In this document: in pieces, positions 47,326-57,639 of the stretch
Numbering within the stretch: position 1 is the first letter of the stretch
Layout: every line of letters begins with the position of its first letter
Origin: Prostheceraeus crozeri
Taxonomy: Eukaryota; Platyhelminthes; Polycladida; Euryleptidae
NCBI GenBank assembly: GCA_907163375.1
Contig: CAJQUW010004766.1
Span: 46,495-110,494, forward strand
Length of the DNA: 64,000 nt
Direction: 5' to 3'
Notes under the pieces: model-generated
Told to the model about the DNA's origin: nothing
The model's database searches: none
Seen by the model: only the letters and a program-made list of their open reading frames with translations
Translations under genes and position numbers: made by a program

Positions 47326-48316
47326 CACTGTAAATCGCTCAATACCAATCACATACGAAGGATGCATACCAAAATATTTTTTTGGTATATTTCTGTATGA
47401 TCTTGGTATATATTTGTATGCTTTTTGTATGCTATTTCAAGTGTGGTATGCTTTACATACTAAAGCCATACCAGCACAATGTTAAAAGAAAGCATCAATC
47501 ATTTCCAAAGTATGTTGATTTAAAGCTTTTTGTCAATAAAGATCACACTAATGTTACTACTGCTTTGTAAGTAGTGAGATAATGACATTTTATAGTCAAA
47601 CTAACAATACTGAATTCGATTTTAATACATGTAAGTCCGAGGCATTTCATAAATAATAAGTATTTGACCATCAACAATTATGCATTATGTAATTTTGGAA
47701 CTAAGCATATTATCAATCCAAAATAGAGGCACATTATAATTCATGAACGCAAAAATAGTTATGTTTGAGATATATAAGTCAACATGGTTGCTGAAAAGCT
47801 ATCGTTTTATTGAAATGATGTTTATCAATTTAGTGCAAGGAAATGAGCTAATTATGAGTCTTGTGAATGCTATAAGACAAGTTACAAAGATGACATGCGG
47901 CTTTAATTCCACAACAAATCTAATCTAGTTAAATGCCACACTTTCACAAAGAAATATTCGCGGCTGGTATTACTGGAAAAAAGTTATTTGTAAGTAGTAT
48001 GTAGTATAACATATTTTTTGCCATATGACATAAAGCTATTCATACGAAAGACATACGAAACACATACCAATTTGCATCGGGTCTCGTATATAAAACATAC
48101 CAAGAATTCGTATTTCAACGTAAAACAGCCAATCACAGTTAGCATAGTTCGTATCGTTTACATAACAATCACATACGAAAGTAAATGGCCATTCGCATGA
48201 AAATCATACCAGATTTCTTTATATATACCAGAATCTCGTATCAAATGTTGGTTTCAAATTGTATTTAAACTTGGTATGTGTTTGTATGTAATTTTCGTAT
48301 CCAGCGATTTACAGTG
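47326..48316. mobile_element. Tc1/mariner-type MITE, perfect TIR, TA TSD
   Basis: Begins CACTGTAAATCGCT and ends AGCGATTTACAGTG (perfect 14-bp inverted termini), with TA on both sides (47324-47325 and 48317-48318). Inside, near both ends, GGTATG/CATACC and CATACGAA/TTCGTATG words recur more than a dozen times (47350-47470 and 48040-48300) in inverted orientation. The subterminal regions are therefore a degenerate mirror of each other. The middle (47480-47990) is AT-rich and non-coding. Confidence 0.85.
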
Positions 48317-48320
48317 TAAG

Positions 48321-48796
48321 GGCACTCCTGTACTTTACTGGTCCCTAAATATCCCCTCCTTTACTTTGCTGGTCCCAAATTTAGCACGAACGCTGACGTG
48401 TTGCTATGTGTCAAATCGTGCGAATGAACTATGGCTGGTGATCTTTGAACTCCCACGCATTGTTTTAAGCGATTTGCTATCTCTGTATTTAGTGTGTTGA
48501 GAAGGAATTTGACTTGAAACTTGACGTCGAACAACATGAGAATAAGCTAGCAAGTCACCTTGATGAATTCATCTGGAGACAAAGGTATGCTAACAGTCAT
48601 GCAGATGCCTTCAACAATATTCTTGGACATCTTGCTGAATGGCATATAGTTTCTTAATATTTTTGAAGCAAAAAATGCTTTTGATTGGATAAATATTTGT
48701 TTTTAATTTGGGACCAGTTAAGTACAGGAAGTGATATTTAGGGACCAGTAAAGTACAGGAGGGGGTATTTTGGGACCAGTAAAGTACAGGAGTGCC
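48321..48796 (+). mobile_element. Merlin/ISXO2-type element, internally deleted
   Basis: The ends are GGCACTCCTGTACTTTACTG and its complement ending AGTACAGGAGTGCC. A second, inner inverted block (CTCCTTTACTTTGCTGGTCCC and complement) follows. The outer 9-mers CAGTGTAAG (48312-48320) and GCGTATAAG (48797-48805) agree at 6 of 9 positions, compatible with the 8-9-bp duplication of Merlin elements. It carries the tail of an ISXO2-type transposase and starts only 4 bases after the Tc1-type MITE ends. Confidence 0.75.
48505..48657 (+). pseudogene. ISXO2/Merlin transposase C-terminal fragment
   Basis: An open stretch of 50 codons to a TAA stop, without its own start. Residues LASHLDEFIWRQRY followed by ADAFNNILGHLAEW match the 'L.SYLDEF.WR.R.......FN.IL..I' ending of ISXO2-like DDE transposases (Merlin superfamily in animals). 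The catalytic core is missing, so only the C-terminal helix pair remains. Its position inside matching inverted repeats supports a deleted Merlin copy. Confidence 0.7.
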
Positions 48797-48805
48797 GCGT
48801 ATAAG

Positions 48806-49100
48806 TAGGAGGAAAAGGCTTTAAGATGAAGGGTAGCCTAATACTTATGCGCATTCAATTTGGCTTTGCCACTTGCTTTTGTTTATCTTCCTTGAGGTAA
48901 ATAAATGTTCAATTTCTTGTTCAGCAACCGATCTGTCGACCATTGCTATTATGCAGAGGTGTATGTTTTCTATATGCATCTCTAAACATTTGAATCGCAT
49001 TGTCCAGTGAATATGGCTACTGTATGTCATATTTCAAAATTTTGTGAAATATCACAATACAAACTTTAAGACAACCGTGTCTAGGCAATTATAGACTAGT
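48806..49100. other. Unassigned
   Basis: A 61-residue minus frame, nothing recognised. Confidence 0.35.
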
Positions 49101-49129
49101 TTTGGCCATTTGGAGCCGCATTGACGAGC

Positions 49130-51130
49130 CCTTGTACTACGAGTACAGCGTCTACGGATGCCAAGGTATTTTCGTGATTAATTTGTTCAAGTCTGACGAC
49201 CATTGTTCGCTTCAGTTGCCATATTTTTCTCCTCCATTACTTCAGTTTTTTCACAAAGTCAGCCAATCTTTGCTCTTCTTGTTCTGCACATTTATTGGCG
49301 ATATTCGACAACATGCTACTTCTCAACTCGTGCATCCAAATTCCATAACAGCTGGTGGGAAATCTGCTGTATTATTTGTTTCCAACTTCCAAGAAAAGAG
49401 TTGCCGCACCTCCAGCGACTACTGCGCCCACAGCCGCACATGCCCCTGTACCTGCTCCTGCGCTAACAGGTCCTCCGAGTGCCCGATAGATAGCACCGAC
49501 AAAAGCCTCACCAGCTGAGAACGAAACTCCAGCCCCAGATATGTCGGATCCAAACAGAAGGGACTTCAATTGAAAAAAATCACTAGAAGCATTACTTTTT
49601 ACATTTTCGCGACATATGATTGCCCAACTTCTTATTATCTTTCAATTGCTCATTGTTCCCAAAAATCTCTCTACCTAATTGGAAATTGGGAATATCATCA
49701 GTTAGATGCAGAATATCTTTATCAATATCTTTAAGATCCTGCAGGTGATCAGTTGCACAGTGCTGTAGGAATCTATCGAATGCAGCTACAACGGCCGCTT
49801 CGCTGTCTGGAACAGCTTGGTTCAACAAATAGTACGAGTATAATGAGGCGTCGCGTGCGCCCAGACCATAGGCCTTTACTCGGCATTGGAATACTATTTC
49901 TATACCAGAAATGTTTTATGTTACAACATTGATTTTCATAAAAGTTGAATTTTTAACAACAATTTCCCGAACAATTTTTAAGGCCAAGTGAATGTGCTCA
50001 TGAGAAGTGATTGCTCATGTCTCTTACCCGCCTTACTCAAGGAACTGATTACTATATCCCCTCTCTGTCCAGACCACATCTTCTCGAGAAAAAAGGAGGC
50101 AAGGTCAACAGTTCCTTGCCTTTCTCACGGCCAGTCAGCCGCTCACATGTTTGAAATTTTGATGCATTAAAATGTTTTGTGCATTTCTTATTTCTTTCTC
50201 TGTGAGTACTTTCAATTTCATATCAGATGTTGACCTACCTTGCTTGACGACTGTCATCTTTTCAGTATATTCCCTTCGGACGAAAGGCGTGGTTATGATC
50301 TCATCTGCAGTACTAAACATAGTGTCACATCAATCACGTAAAAACAAGTTATGGAATTCTACCGAATCTGGGTGTTCGAGTCAGATGCACTACTCTCCAT
50401 TCATTGGAGAACGCTCATCATCTGATCGCAGTCGTCTGAACGTCAGCTACCTGCTAATGTTGACGTAGTGGCCTCTCTGACATAAAGCGAATCCAGGAAC
50501 AATTGGGTTGCGCTTCCCTTACTATATTTAGATACCGCGCCTCGATCAAGAATCGCGTAGAATTTCATTGCAAAAATTGGAGAAAACAAAGCATTATGTC
50601 TATCGGGAAAGCCAATATTGGCGCGGGCGCGTGCGCTTGCTGCCTCACACGCATATAACTTTCTTCGCTCTGTCTGAACATCAATGCTCCGTCTAAACAC
50701 ACGACCGGCTTGTGTGTCTAATTGTTTGAAGAAAACAGCTGTGATTCGAACACGTGCTGCAAAACTGTTCAATGAAGTTGAGCGTCTGACTTTGAGACGG
50801 AAAGCTGTGCACAGCTATCACAAGAAGCTATCGAATTTAAATAAATGATGACACTTTTCATTTTTATAATTGTTGGAAAATTACTTTTGAGGATTTTGCG
50901 ATGTGCCGAAGGCCTCGCAGGTACTGAGAAGACGCCACTGAGTATAATGCCATTTTCTGTCGATCGTTGATTGTGGTGCCTAGAGAAGACAGATCATCCT
51001 CATTCCATAAGATATACTCTTTTATCATTTTCGTTCCCTGCATACCTTTATCTCGAACCGTAAGGATAAAGGACCCGTTTTTCCTTTCATGCAAGTTAGA
51101 TGTGCAAATTTGAATGTCCTCGTCCACCAT
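49130..51130 (-). other. Minus-strand series of unidentified short ORFs
   Basis: Several frames on the same strand: 51130-50864 (88 residues; VDEDIQICTSNLHERKNGS...), 50772-50443 (109 residues; basic, Arg/Ala-rich), 50320-50135 (61), 49828-49592 (78; acidic, IDKDILHLTDDIPNFQLG), 49569-49372 (65; a Gly/Ala-rich hydrophobic segment SAGAGTGACAAVGAVVAGG), and a short charged frame down to about 49250. GC content is higher than the flanks and composition looks protein-like, but I recognise no family. It might be a decayed multi-gene mobile or virus-like element, or exons of a host gene. If virus-like, it is a broken fossil. Confidence 0.4.
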
Positions 51131-51850
51131 GACTCCTTGGTCATTGCCTTTACTTAATGGTCATTTGTCTTTGTTTTCTTACCAAATCCACATCTTTATG
51201 TGTGCACCACGTTGTCAAAACCATGATTTTCACTCTCAAGAAATATGTACAATATTCTATTCTGCTCTATTCTAAATTACTAAAATGTTCTAACATCCTC
51301 TTGAATAAAACATACTTCTTTGTCTCTACTTTCCTGCTAATATTCTAACATATTGACCGAAGCCCGAAGATGTCAGAATTTTTCAATAGATTTTTAGATT
51401 TTTTAGATTTTTTACAGAGTTTCAATACTGAATGGCGTTGCTTAACTCCGTCTCATTATTTTACGTTACGAAAAGTCGAATCGGTCAGAAATCATTCATT
51501 TCAAGTCCGAAATCCGGAAGTTGTAGTTACCGTATGATTTAGTGAACATTTTGCTGCTGATAAGCATTCTTCATAAGCTGCATTATCATGTCATTACAAA
51601 CCCAATGCTTACAATCGGCTGCATCTCGCTTTCACAACCAGCTGTGTGCGGTAAACTTGAGTGCTGAAAACAAATCTCAATCTATCTCTAACTTGAATAA
51701 TCGAAGCAATTAGTAGACATCATGAAATACAATTCAATGCAGTAGTTATTGAACATCCAAACATATTTGCAGATAGAAAAAAGACTTCTTTACGGTAAAG
51801 TATATATTACGCTCGTATTCTAGTTATCATCACACCCGGCGGGAATGGCC
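51131..51850. other. Unassigned AT-rich DNA
   Basis: 51400-51430 has TTTTTAGATTT repeats. No gene was recognised. Confidence 0.4.
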
Positions 51851-51851
51851 A

Positions 51852-52324
51852 TCAAACGACATGTGCATGTTCGTCGACCACACTTCGCCATGTGCTTTGG
51901 ATTTCTGCTTTCAATGACTTCAAATCACTAAATTCTCGCTGTGACAATCTCTCTTTGATGATTCCCCAAAAATTTTCAATAGGACAACAGTGATCAAACT
52001 TCTCGGACTGAATGTCGATGGGATTTGATCACCAACTAGTCAATCAACTTCCTCAAACACTTCCCGCGTTCGGTGGATTGAGGCACCATCATCTTGCCAA
52101 ATGCAATCTCCTAGGCGATAGCGGGGTGCTACCGATGGACAGATTACTTCATGCAGAAGAATTGCGTATCGAGCTTCAGTCATTGTTCTGCGGTCACCCC
52201 TTCTGAAGTGAAATTGTGCTGCAACCATTCTTCCACAAAGACCAGTCCATTCACTGTTATCAACCATTGATGCCGCTCCTGACCGAGTAGTCTGTCCTTT
52301 CTTGTCTTTCACTGCAGCCACCAC
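51852..52324 (-). pseudogene. Tc1/mariner-type (IS630 family) transposase fragment
   Basis: Minus strand. The first frame (52324-52040) reads CGRMVAAQFHFRRGDRR, then YAILLHEVICPSVAP, then CIWQDDGASIHRTREVFEEV, with the second catalytic Asp in WQDDGASIHRT as in Tc1-like DDE/D transposases. After a stop/frameshift near 52030 the next block is CPIENFWGIIKERLSQREF (about 51985-51930). It contains the 'NP.EN.WG..K' segment that supplies the third catalytic acid, and continues to a stop at 51852 (VVDEHAHVV). The N-terminal DNA-binding domain and first catalytic Asp were not found; a hAT-like copy begins at 52334, just beyond the fragment's 5' edge. No terminal repeats were located. Confidence 0.8.
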
Positions 52325-52333
52325 TTAGAGGAC

Positions 52334-53195
52334 CGTAGAGTAAGTATGTATTAGGTAGAGTGGTAACTCCGCATTTATTAAATCCCTAATGTGTATACAC
52401 TTTCGAGTTTATTAAATGAACTCGAGGGGGACATAATTGCTAATTGTTGCGAAATGTGATATATGCAAGGTTTTGCAGTTCTGAAGAAATTAACACGGAA
52501 TTGAATGATCATGTAATCATGCCGATGAAAATTGAATTAAAAACTTGAAATTTCAGCAAAGAAAGCACGAATAATATCGCGACTTTTTCATGAAGGCTTC
52601 CATTATAATACAGATCACGAAACTTCCTTGATAATCAGCTTGATTTGCGCTTAGTTAGGATGCTTATTAGCAAATATTCATTCCGTCTGATATCCAACTT
52701 GTTTCATACTACTTATATAGGAGTGTCATCTCGGTAGTATTTAAATTGGCAGAATTTTGACTTTTTCAAAACTGCTCAAATAATTTTTTGGAACACGGGA
52801 ACGTAATCTCCGCAAAACACTGAATATTTTCATATAAAATTTTTCACTGTATACAGATACTTTTTGAGTCGACACTCTACACTGTAAACTCTAGGGCACG
52901 AAATTTCGCTTGAATTAGGCACGAAATTTAGGCATCAATTCTAACCAACACAAGGCACGAGTAGGCACGAGTAGGCACGAAGTTCATAGTGCGGAGTTCG
53001 TGCCCACTGATTTTTCCTTCGATCTCACTGGATAAAAAAGTATCTGGTTTGGTACCTATTAGTGCATAGTGGCGCCTACTGGTGCCTCGAGGCACTAGAA
53101 AGGCACTAACTAGGCGCTAACTGACACGAAATTTCGGCTTCGTGCCTAAGTTAGTGCCCTACAATTTACAGTGTACCCATACATCCCTACTCTAT
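52334..53195 (+). mobile_element. hAT-like MITE copy F, carrying an inner MITE
   Basis: The left end is CGTAGAGTAAGTATGTATTAGG and the right end is ACATCCCTACTCTAT. The body follows the family with an internal deletion near 52505. The right terminal repeat is split by a separate 294-bp element (52880-53173). Unlike the other copies, no matching 8-bp flank was found (TAGAGGAC against CGATACAT), so one side may have been rearranged. Confidence 0.85.
52880..53173. mobile_element. TA-flanked MITE, CACTGTAAA ends, inserted in hAT copy F
   Basis: Starts CACTGTAAACTCTAGGGCAC and ends GTGCCCTACAATTTACAGTG. TA precedes and follows (52878-52879 and 53174-53175). Removing it restores ACTCTA-CCCATACATCCC, the hAT family's right end. 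Internally it repeats GGCACGA(A/G) words, several in tandem at 52960-52985. It is the same family as 1389-1564 and shares its nine terminal bases with 47326-48316. Non-coding. Confidence 0.9.
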
Positions 53196-54520
53196 CGATA
53201 CATCTCATTTAAAAATCGCTTGGATATAAACTGATCTATAACACTTGATAAAATAGGGCCATTCAATTTGACTCAGTGTAATTCACTCCTATGCAACAAC
53301 GTCAGATTCTATCGCGATCTATAATTACCAATCTCCTTTTCCATTATTGTACCCCAACTTACGGAAATTGTCATGCAATTAGCATTATAAAACTGATAAA
53401 ATTTTGATTTTGGGTGAAGATGCTTAACGGCACACTCAGTAAGTAATTGGATATATTCTGGAGAAAAAACTGACTGCAATCTTATAATGAACACTTGTGC
53501 TACCATGATATTTTGCGGACGTTGTTTACCATGAATTATTGAGTTAATATATATCAGTCATCGGTAAACACAAGAAATTTATAAAAATTTTAAAATCAGT
53601 TTAAAAACTGATCCTAAATTTAGAATCCTACATTAATTATTTTCAAAAAATCGAGTTTTCACTTGCAAATTGCTTTCTACGCAACGACTTATCTTTGTAG
53701 TTGTGGGCCCGCATCATGCACTTCCATGTACCGTATTATCTCTAATGTGCGCCTATTCTCTAAAAAACACCCCTCTCTAATTATGGCACCATGAGCCCCA
53801 CTAAAGACCCACAATGCTAAATATACCATACGTCCCTCTTAAGTTCCAATCATAAATCACTCAAAATTGATGCAAGTGGGCTTACAAAAGAAAGGTTGCG
53901 GTGCTGCATTGCGGCTACACTAGCATTTAAAAAATATCTTTCACCAAGAGAAATAATCACGTTGTTTACCGTGACTGGCGCAAAAAATGACAGTTTGACG
54001 TGATGGCTATAAAAGTACCGTCATTATTCATTCATCCCTACCTTTAACATGCCATCGAAGAAGGCCATTCTGTCGACTGGAGCTCGGCAAAGATAATATG
54101 CCATGAAAAGAACTATCATGAACGTCTATTTTTGGAGGCATGGCATGCGAAGAGAAATTTGTGTCTCAACCGATGTGACCTCCCTATTTCGCCTTTATAT
54201 GATGAATTGTAATTGTCATTCCTTCTCTTTTTTCTTTTTTCTTTTACGTGTATATACCATGTATTGCCTACAGTATAGTTATTAATCATTGTTACTGTAC
54301 CAATTAGGTTTTTTCCTATTCACTGAATACTCTGCCGCGGAGACGTGAAATACCAGGTTGGTGTCTGGCGCGAGGTATCTCACTGTCAGTATTAATACTG
54401 GTAGTTCGCGATTTCTATGTAGTGTGAAATAGGCCTGTGATCTTCATCATCCGCTTTGCTGTGTTGTGTGTCATTTTTCATGACTAGAATTCTGTTGACT
54501 GTGGTCGCGATTGTCGGTAT
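53196..54520. other. Unassigned DNA
   Basis: Includes a TATA-like CTATAAAAG at 54008 followed 40 bases on by ATG and a 15-codon frame; this is not enough to call a promoter. Short frames are unrecognised. Confidence 0.4.
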
Positions 54521-54524
54521 GTCA

Positions 54525-54720
54525 CTTTATGCATGAAGGCCCTGACGATGGACAGCGGTGCTGTCTGAAATAACGGTCAAATTTATTTATTTATGAATTT
54601 TTACATTAAAGTCATCGTCGAAAAACTCCTCTTCTCATAATTGCTGAAAGACGACGAACACTACGATGTTTCAACCCTACCATTTGCTAACCGGGTTGTC
54701 ATCAAAAGAATGACAAATTC
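54525..54720. mobile_element. Possible retroelement 3' tails, two orientations
   Basis: On plus, GACGATGGACAGCGGTGCTG followed by TTATTTATTTAT resembles the 'GATGA.GAC....GTCGAAA' tail plus simple repeat of LINE or Penelope elements. On minus, GACAACCCGG...TTGAAACATCGTAGTG resembles another such tail. No coding sequence is attached. Confidence 0.3.
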
Positions 54721-56470
54721 TTCAAGCATCCGAATGATCAGAATATGATGATAATTCCGTCAAAAGTTATCAGGATTCTAAAGTCAGGTGGCATAAATTT
54801 CCAAGCTAGCTCGGTTCGGTTTGGCTCGGTGGACCTTCTTCTTATGTTCGGCTGTGTACTGTTCAAACCTCAAAATCAAGGTTCGGTGCACGCCCTAATC
54901 ACACGTTTCCAATGGATTACGCTTAAAACTAGAAAAGGATGTAATCAACCTGGAAAGACCTATCAAGATGTGAATATTGATACCAACTTTAACATTTTGA
55001 AGATTTCATGTCATTGTAAAATAAACAGTACTTATGAGTTATTTCTGTACGCTTTTCCTGTTGAATATTGGATGTGTGATCAAACTAAGAGGATAATCTT
55101 GCGAATACATTATCACTACCGGAGACTGAAATTGCTATCAATTTTCACACGTCATTGAATTGTCTTTTGCTATCTACCGATATACACATCCGTTCCGATA
55201 ATTTTTTGAATGAATGCAACGATAGTTCCTCAGTAAGCCTATCTCTTCTTTAAATTTAATTGTTCCGAAAAAATATAGGCCTAGTGACAAGTTTCAAAGT
55301 CTGCATGTATCGATAAGTACCACTGTCTTCTTTTCGAGAGTCGCGCACCACAGGCCAACTTTTTGCAAGAAATTTAGTAAACGTAAGTGCAGTTTCTGCA
55401 GCCTGCCCGCTGACATTGCCTTTTTTCGGCACTTGGTGCCCATGTCATCAATATACATAGGCTTTACTTCCATTGAAGTTTCACTCGATTCATCGTCAGC
55501 CAAAGAATGAACTGCTCCTTCGCAAAATTGTAGACTGTGTCGCCCTCTTGGAAAACTGTTAACCCCGGCGATATCAAGCATGTTTTATTAAACAGCAAGA
55601 GGCCATCTGCGTGAAGCAGAATGAGCTATAGGAATAATGAGGAGATAGTTGACGCGACATCTGGTCAATGACCTCCACAAGTGCGCGCGGCACTTTATTC
55701 AATTTAGGCCTATAGAACTAAATTACGCGTGGATTTCTTTTGTCATCAGATGACGAATGCGTCGTGCTCAATAGACAAACTGACTTATTAGCGTTGCATA
55801 AATATTGCATAAACATCGCTGATTATCTTGCTGCCAAAAGAAATTACCACTGGTTTCCACCAGAAACAATTTCTGTTGAAAGTTCGCGGTGGCTCTTTCG
55901 CGAATAGCTAACTCCAAATAATTACCATTTGACTTACAGGGTTGAATACATCAAATTTCAAAATATGAAGAATGTATTTTGAAAGAAAACGATTTTTGCC
56001 ATAGTCTGCCAAAAATGGGTGTGCAATGTATCCATCAGTTGAATCTTTCCTAAACAATGACAGAATCTGCATTCAGTAATTAAGAAAAAAGACCTATCTG
56101 CCGTAAATCGTCTATTGAATTTTCGCGACATGTCGCAGGTCCTGCTGCGTCGTCAGGAAAATAGTTACAAGTCATATGGCAAACAATAATGTAGCTAAAT
56201 TAAATATTGCACTGGGCTAGAGCAGAATGTGATAATTATTCACACGCTGAAGTCAAAAGTTCACCAGTGTACAAGTTCGGAGAAATGTACAAGTTGGAAA
56301 GAGATAGCTATGTTATTTACAAGATTAAAAGACAAAAGAGAATCTGCATTATCGTATGCTTTCTAAGTCAGGCATCAAAATTGACATCATACTCCCTCTA
56401 GGTGAACTTAATTGTATCTGGCAAGCTTAACACAACAAATCAAGAACTGTCAGGTCGCCAAAACATAATT
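54721..56470. other. Unassigned DNA with two open frames
   Basis: 54745-55158 (plus, 137 residues) and 55294-55581 (minus, 95 residues, with an acidic ADDESSETSMEVKP patch) are open but unrecognised. TAGGCCTA occurs at 55276 and 55705. Confidence 0.35.
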
Positions 56471-56479
56471 CATCCCGAT

Positions 56480-56800
56480 CTCATCATATTTTAGCACGTC
56501 AACGGCTGGTTTGGTGTCAAAAAGACACCTCGGTCTTTCTAATGTTAAACGCTGATAAGACGAAGATCATGCGTACTAGCGGCCCCTAAATAGCTTTCTG
56601 CTGTTAATTGATATTTTTCACTACTGTCACAGGTTCAGGTTCTTGGTTTAATTAACCAGTCGCATTGTCTTCAGATGCACATGCAAATTGCGGTGTATAT
56701 ACTATAATTAAGAATGATTCACAGAGAATACATGTTCTTAGAAATATGAAAATGCTAGACAATAAAGAAGATTTGATGAAGACATACTACGTCTTTCGTG
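56480..56800 (+). pseudogene. Small degenerate LINE RT fragment
   Basis: A short plus-strand stretch reads TLNADKTKIMRTS-like residues (about 56543-56580), the 'LN..KTK.M' segment that follows the reverse-transcriptase palm. About 150 bases later comes RIHVLRNMKMLDNKEDLMKTYY (with breaks), which fits the following thumb helices. Too decayed for a clade. Confidence 0.4.
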
Positions 56801-57169
56801 TAAGTTGTTGACTGTTACCCACTTTTTGTCGGGTTTTGCTGAAAGAGCTGTGAAAAAGAGTTATTTGTTGTATGGACTGCAATGTAATCTCTTGCGTCAA
56901 TTATCCCTACGTCGGTACGCCGTGAGGTTAAGGTGCAAGCTGCTACGTTTTTCGCAGCATAGAGGCTCCAGATGATGTGTTGGAACTGGGCGACCAGAAA
57001 CAATTCCTTCATGCAATTTTTGTATTACAGAATGCAACCAAAGCTCCTAGGTTATTTGACAAGTAACTTTGGGCATTCCTATCATTATTTTTTGATATTA
57101 AACTTGATATTTCCACGTGATTGCGATTTGATTCTCATTATTCGAATAAATGCTTGCTATTACTAATAG

Positions 57170-57383
57170 GAAATAGGTTTGGAAAAAGTCAAGTTATTTG
57201 TTGTTGGATAAGCGTTTAAAAAGTTAATCAATATATTTCGACTATTTTACATTATCAAGAATTATAGCCATTACTAAGTGGTGTAAATAGTCGAAATTTA
57301 TTGGTTGAGTTTTTGTACGCTTTTTGTAACCATCTAAGTGACTTTTTCGAAACCTATTTTCAATTATGCATAGCAGTCAAGGC
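57170..57383. mobile_element. Foldback element, family FB-2, copy 2
   Basis: GAAATAGGTTTGGAAAAAGTC at the left pairs with GACTTTTTCGAAACCTATTTTC at the right. TCGACTATTTTAC and GTAAATAGTCGAA pair nearer the centre. Matches 2975-3203 in both arms and in the outer AGCAGTCAAGGC tag (57372-57383). Non-coding. Confidence 0.72.
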
Positions 57384-57639
57384 CCATTTGTTTAATTACC
57401 ATGTTTGATCAATATTATTAACTTCGTATAATATATGCGGAAAGGAATAATTGTGAGATATTTGGCTACAAACTATCGTAGTCTAGGAAACAGAGGACTA
57501 CATAGACATGTAAGAATCTGTAAGAAAGTTCTTTTAATAGGTTTGAAAAGCTTTCTGGGACTTTTCGGTCAATCCTGTCTGACTATCGTCAGGAGAGTGG
57601 ACGCAGCGTGCGCTGTGTCTCATACAGCGCAATGAAGAT

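Noticed and set aside
54008-54105. TATA-like box followed by ATG and a 15-codon frame
   Set aside because: The frame ends after 15 codons and no protein family is recognisable; the TATA match is expected in AT-rich DNA.
54745-55158. 137-residue plus frame
   Set aside because: No domain, codon pattern or neighbouring evidence. It is plausible as a chance frame, so described only as unassigned.
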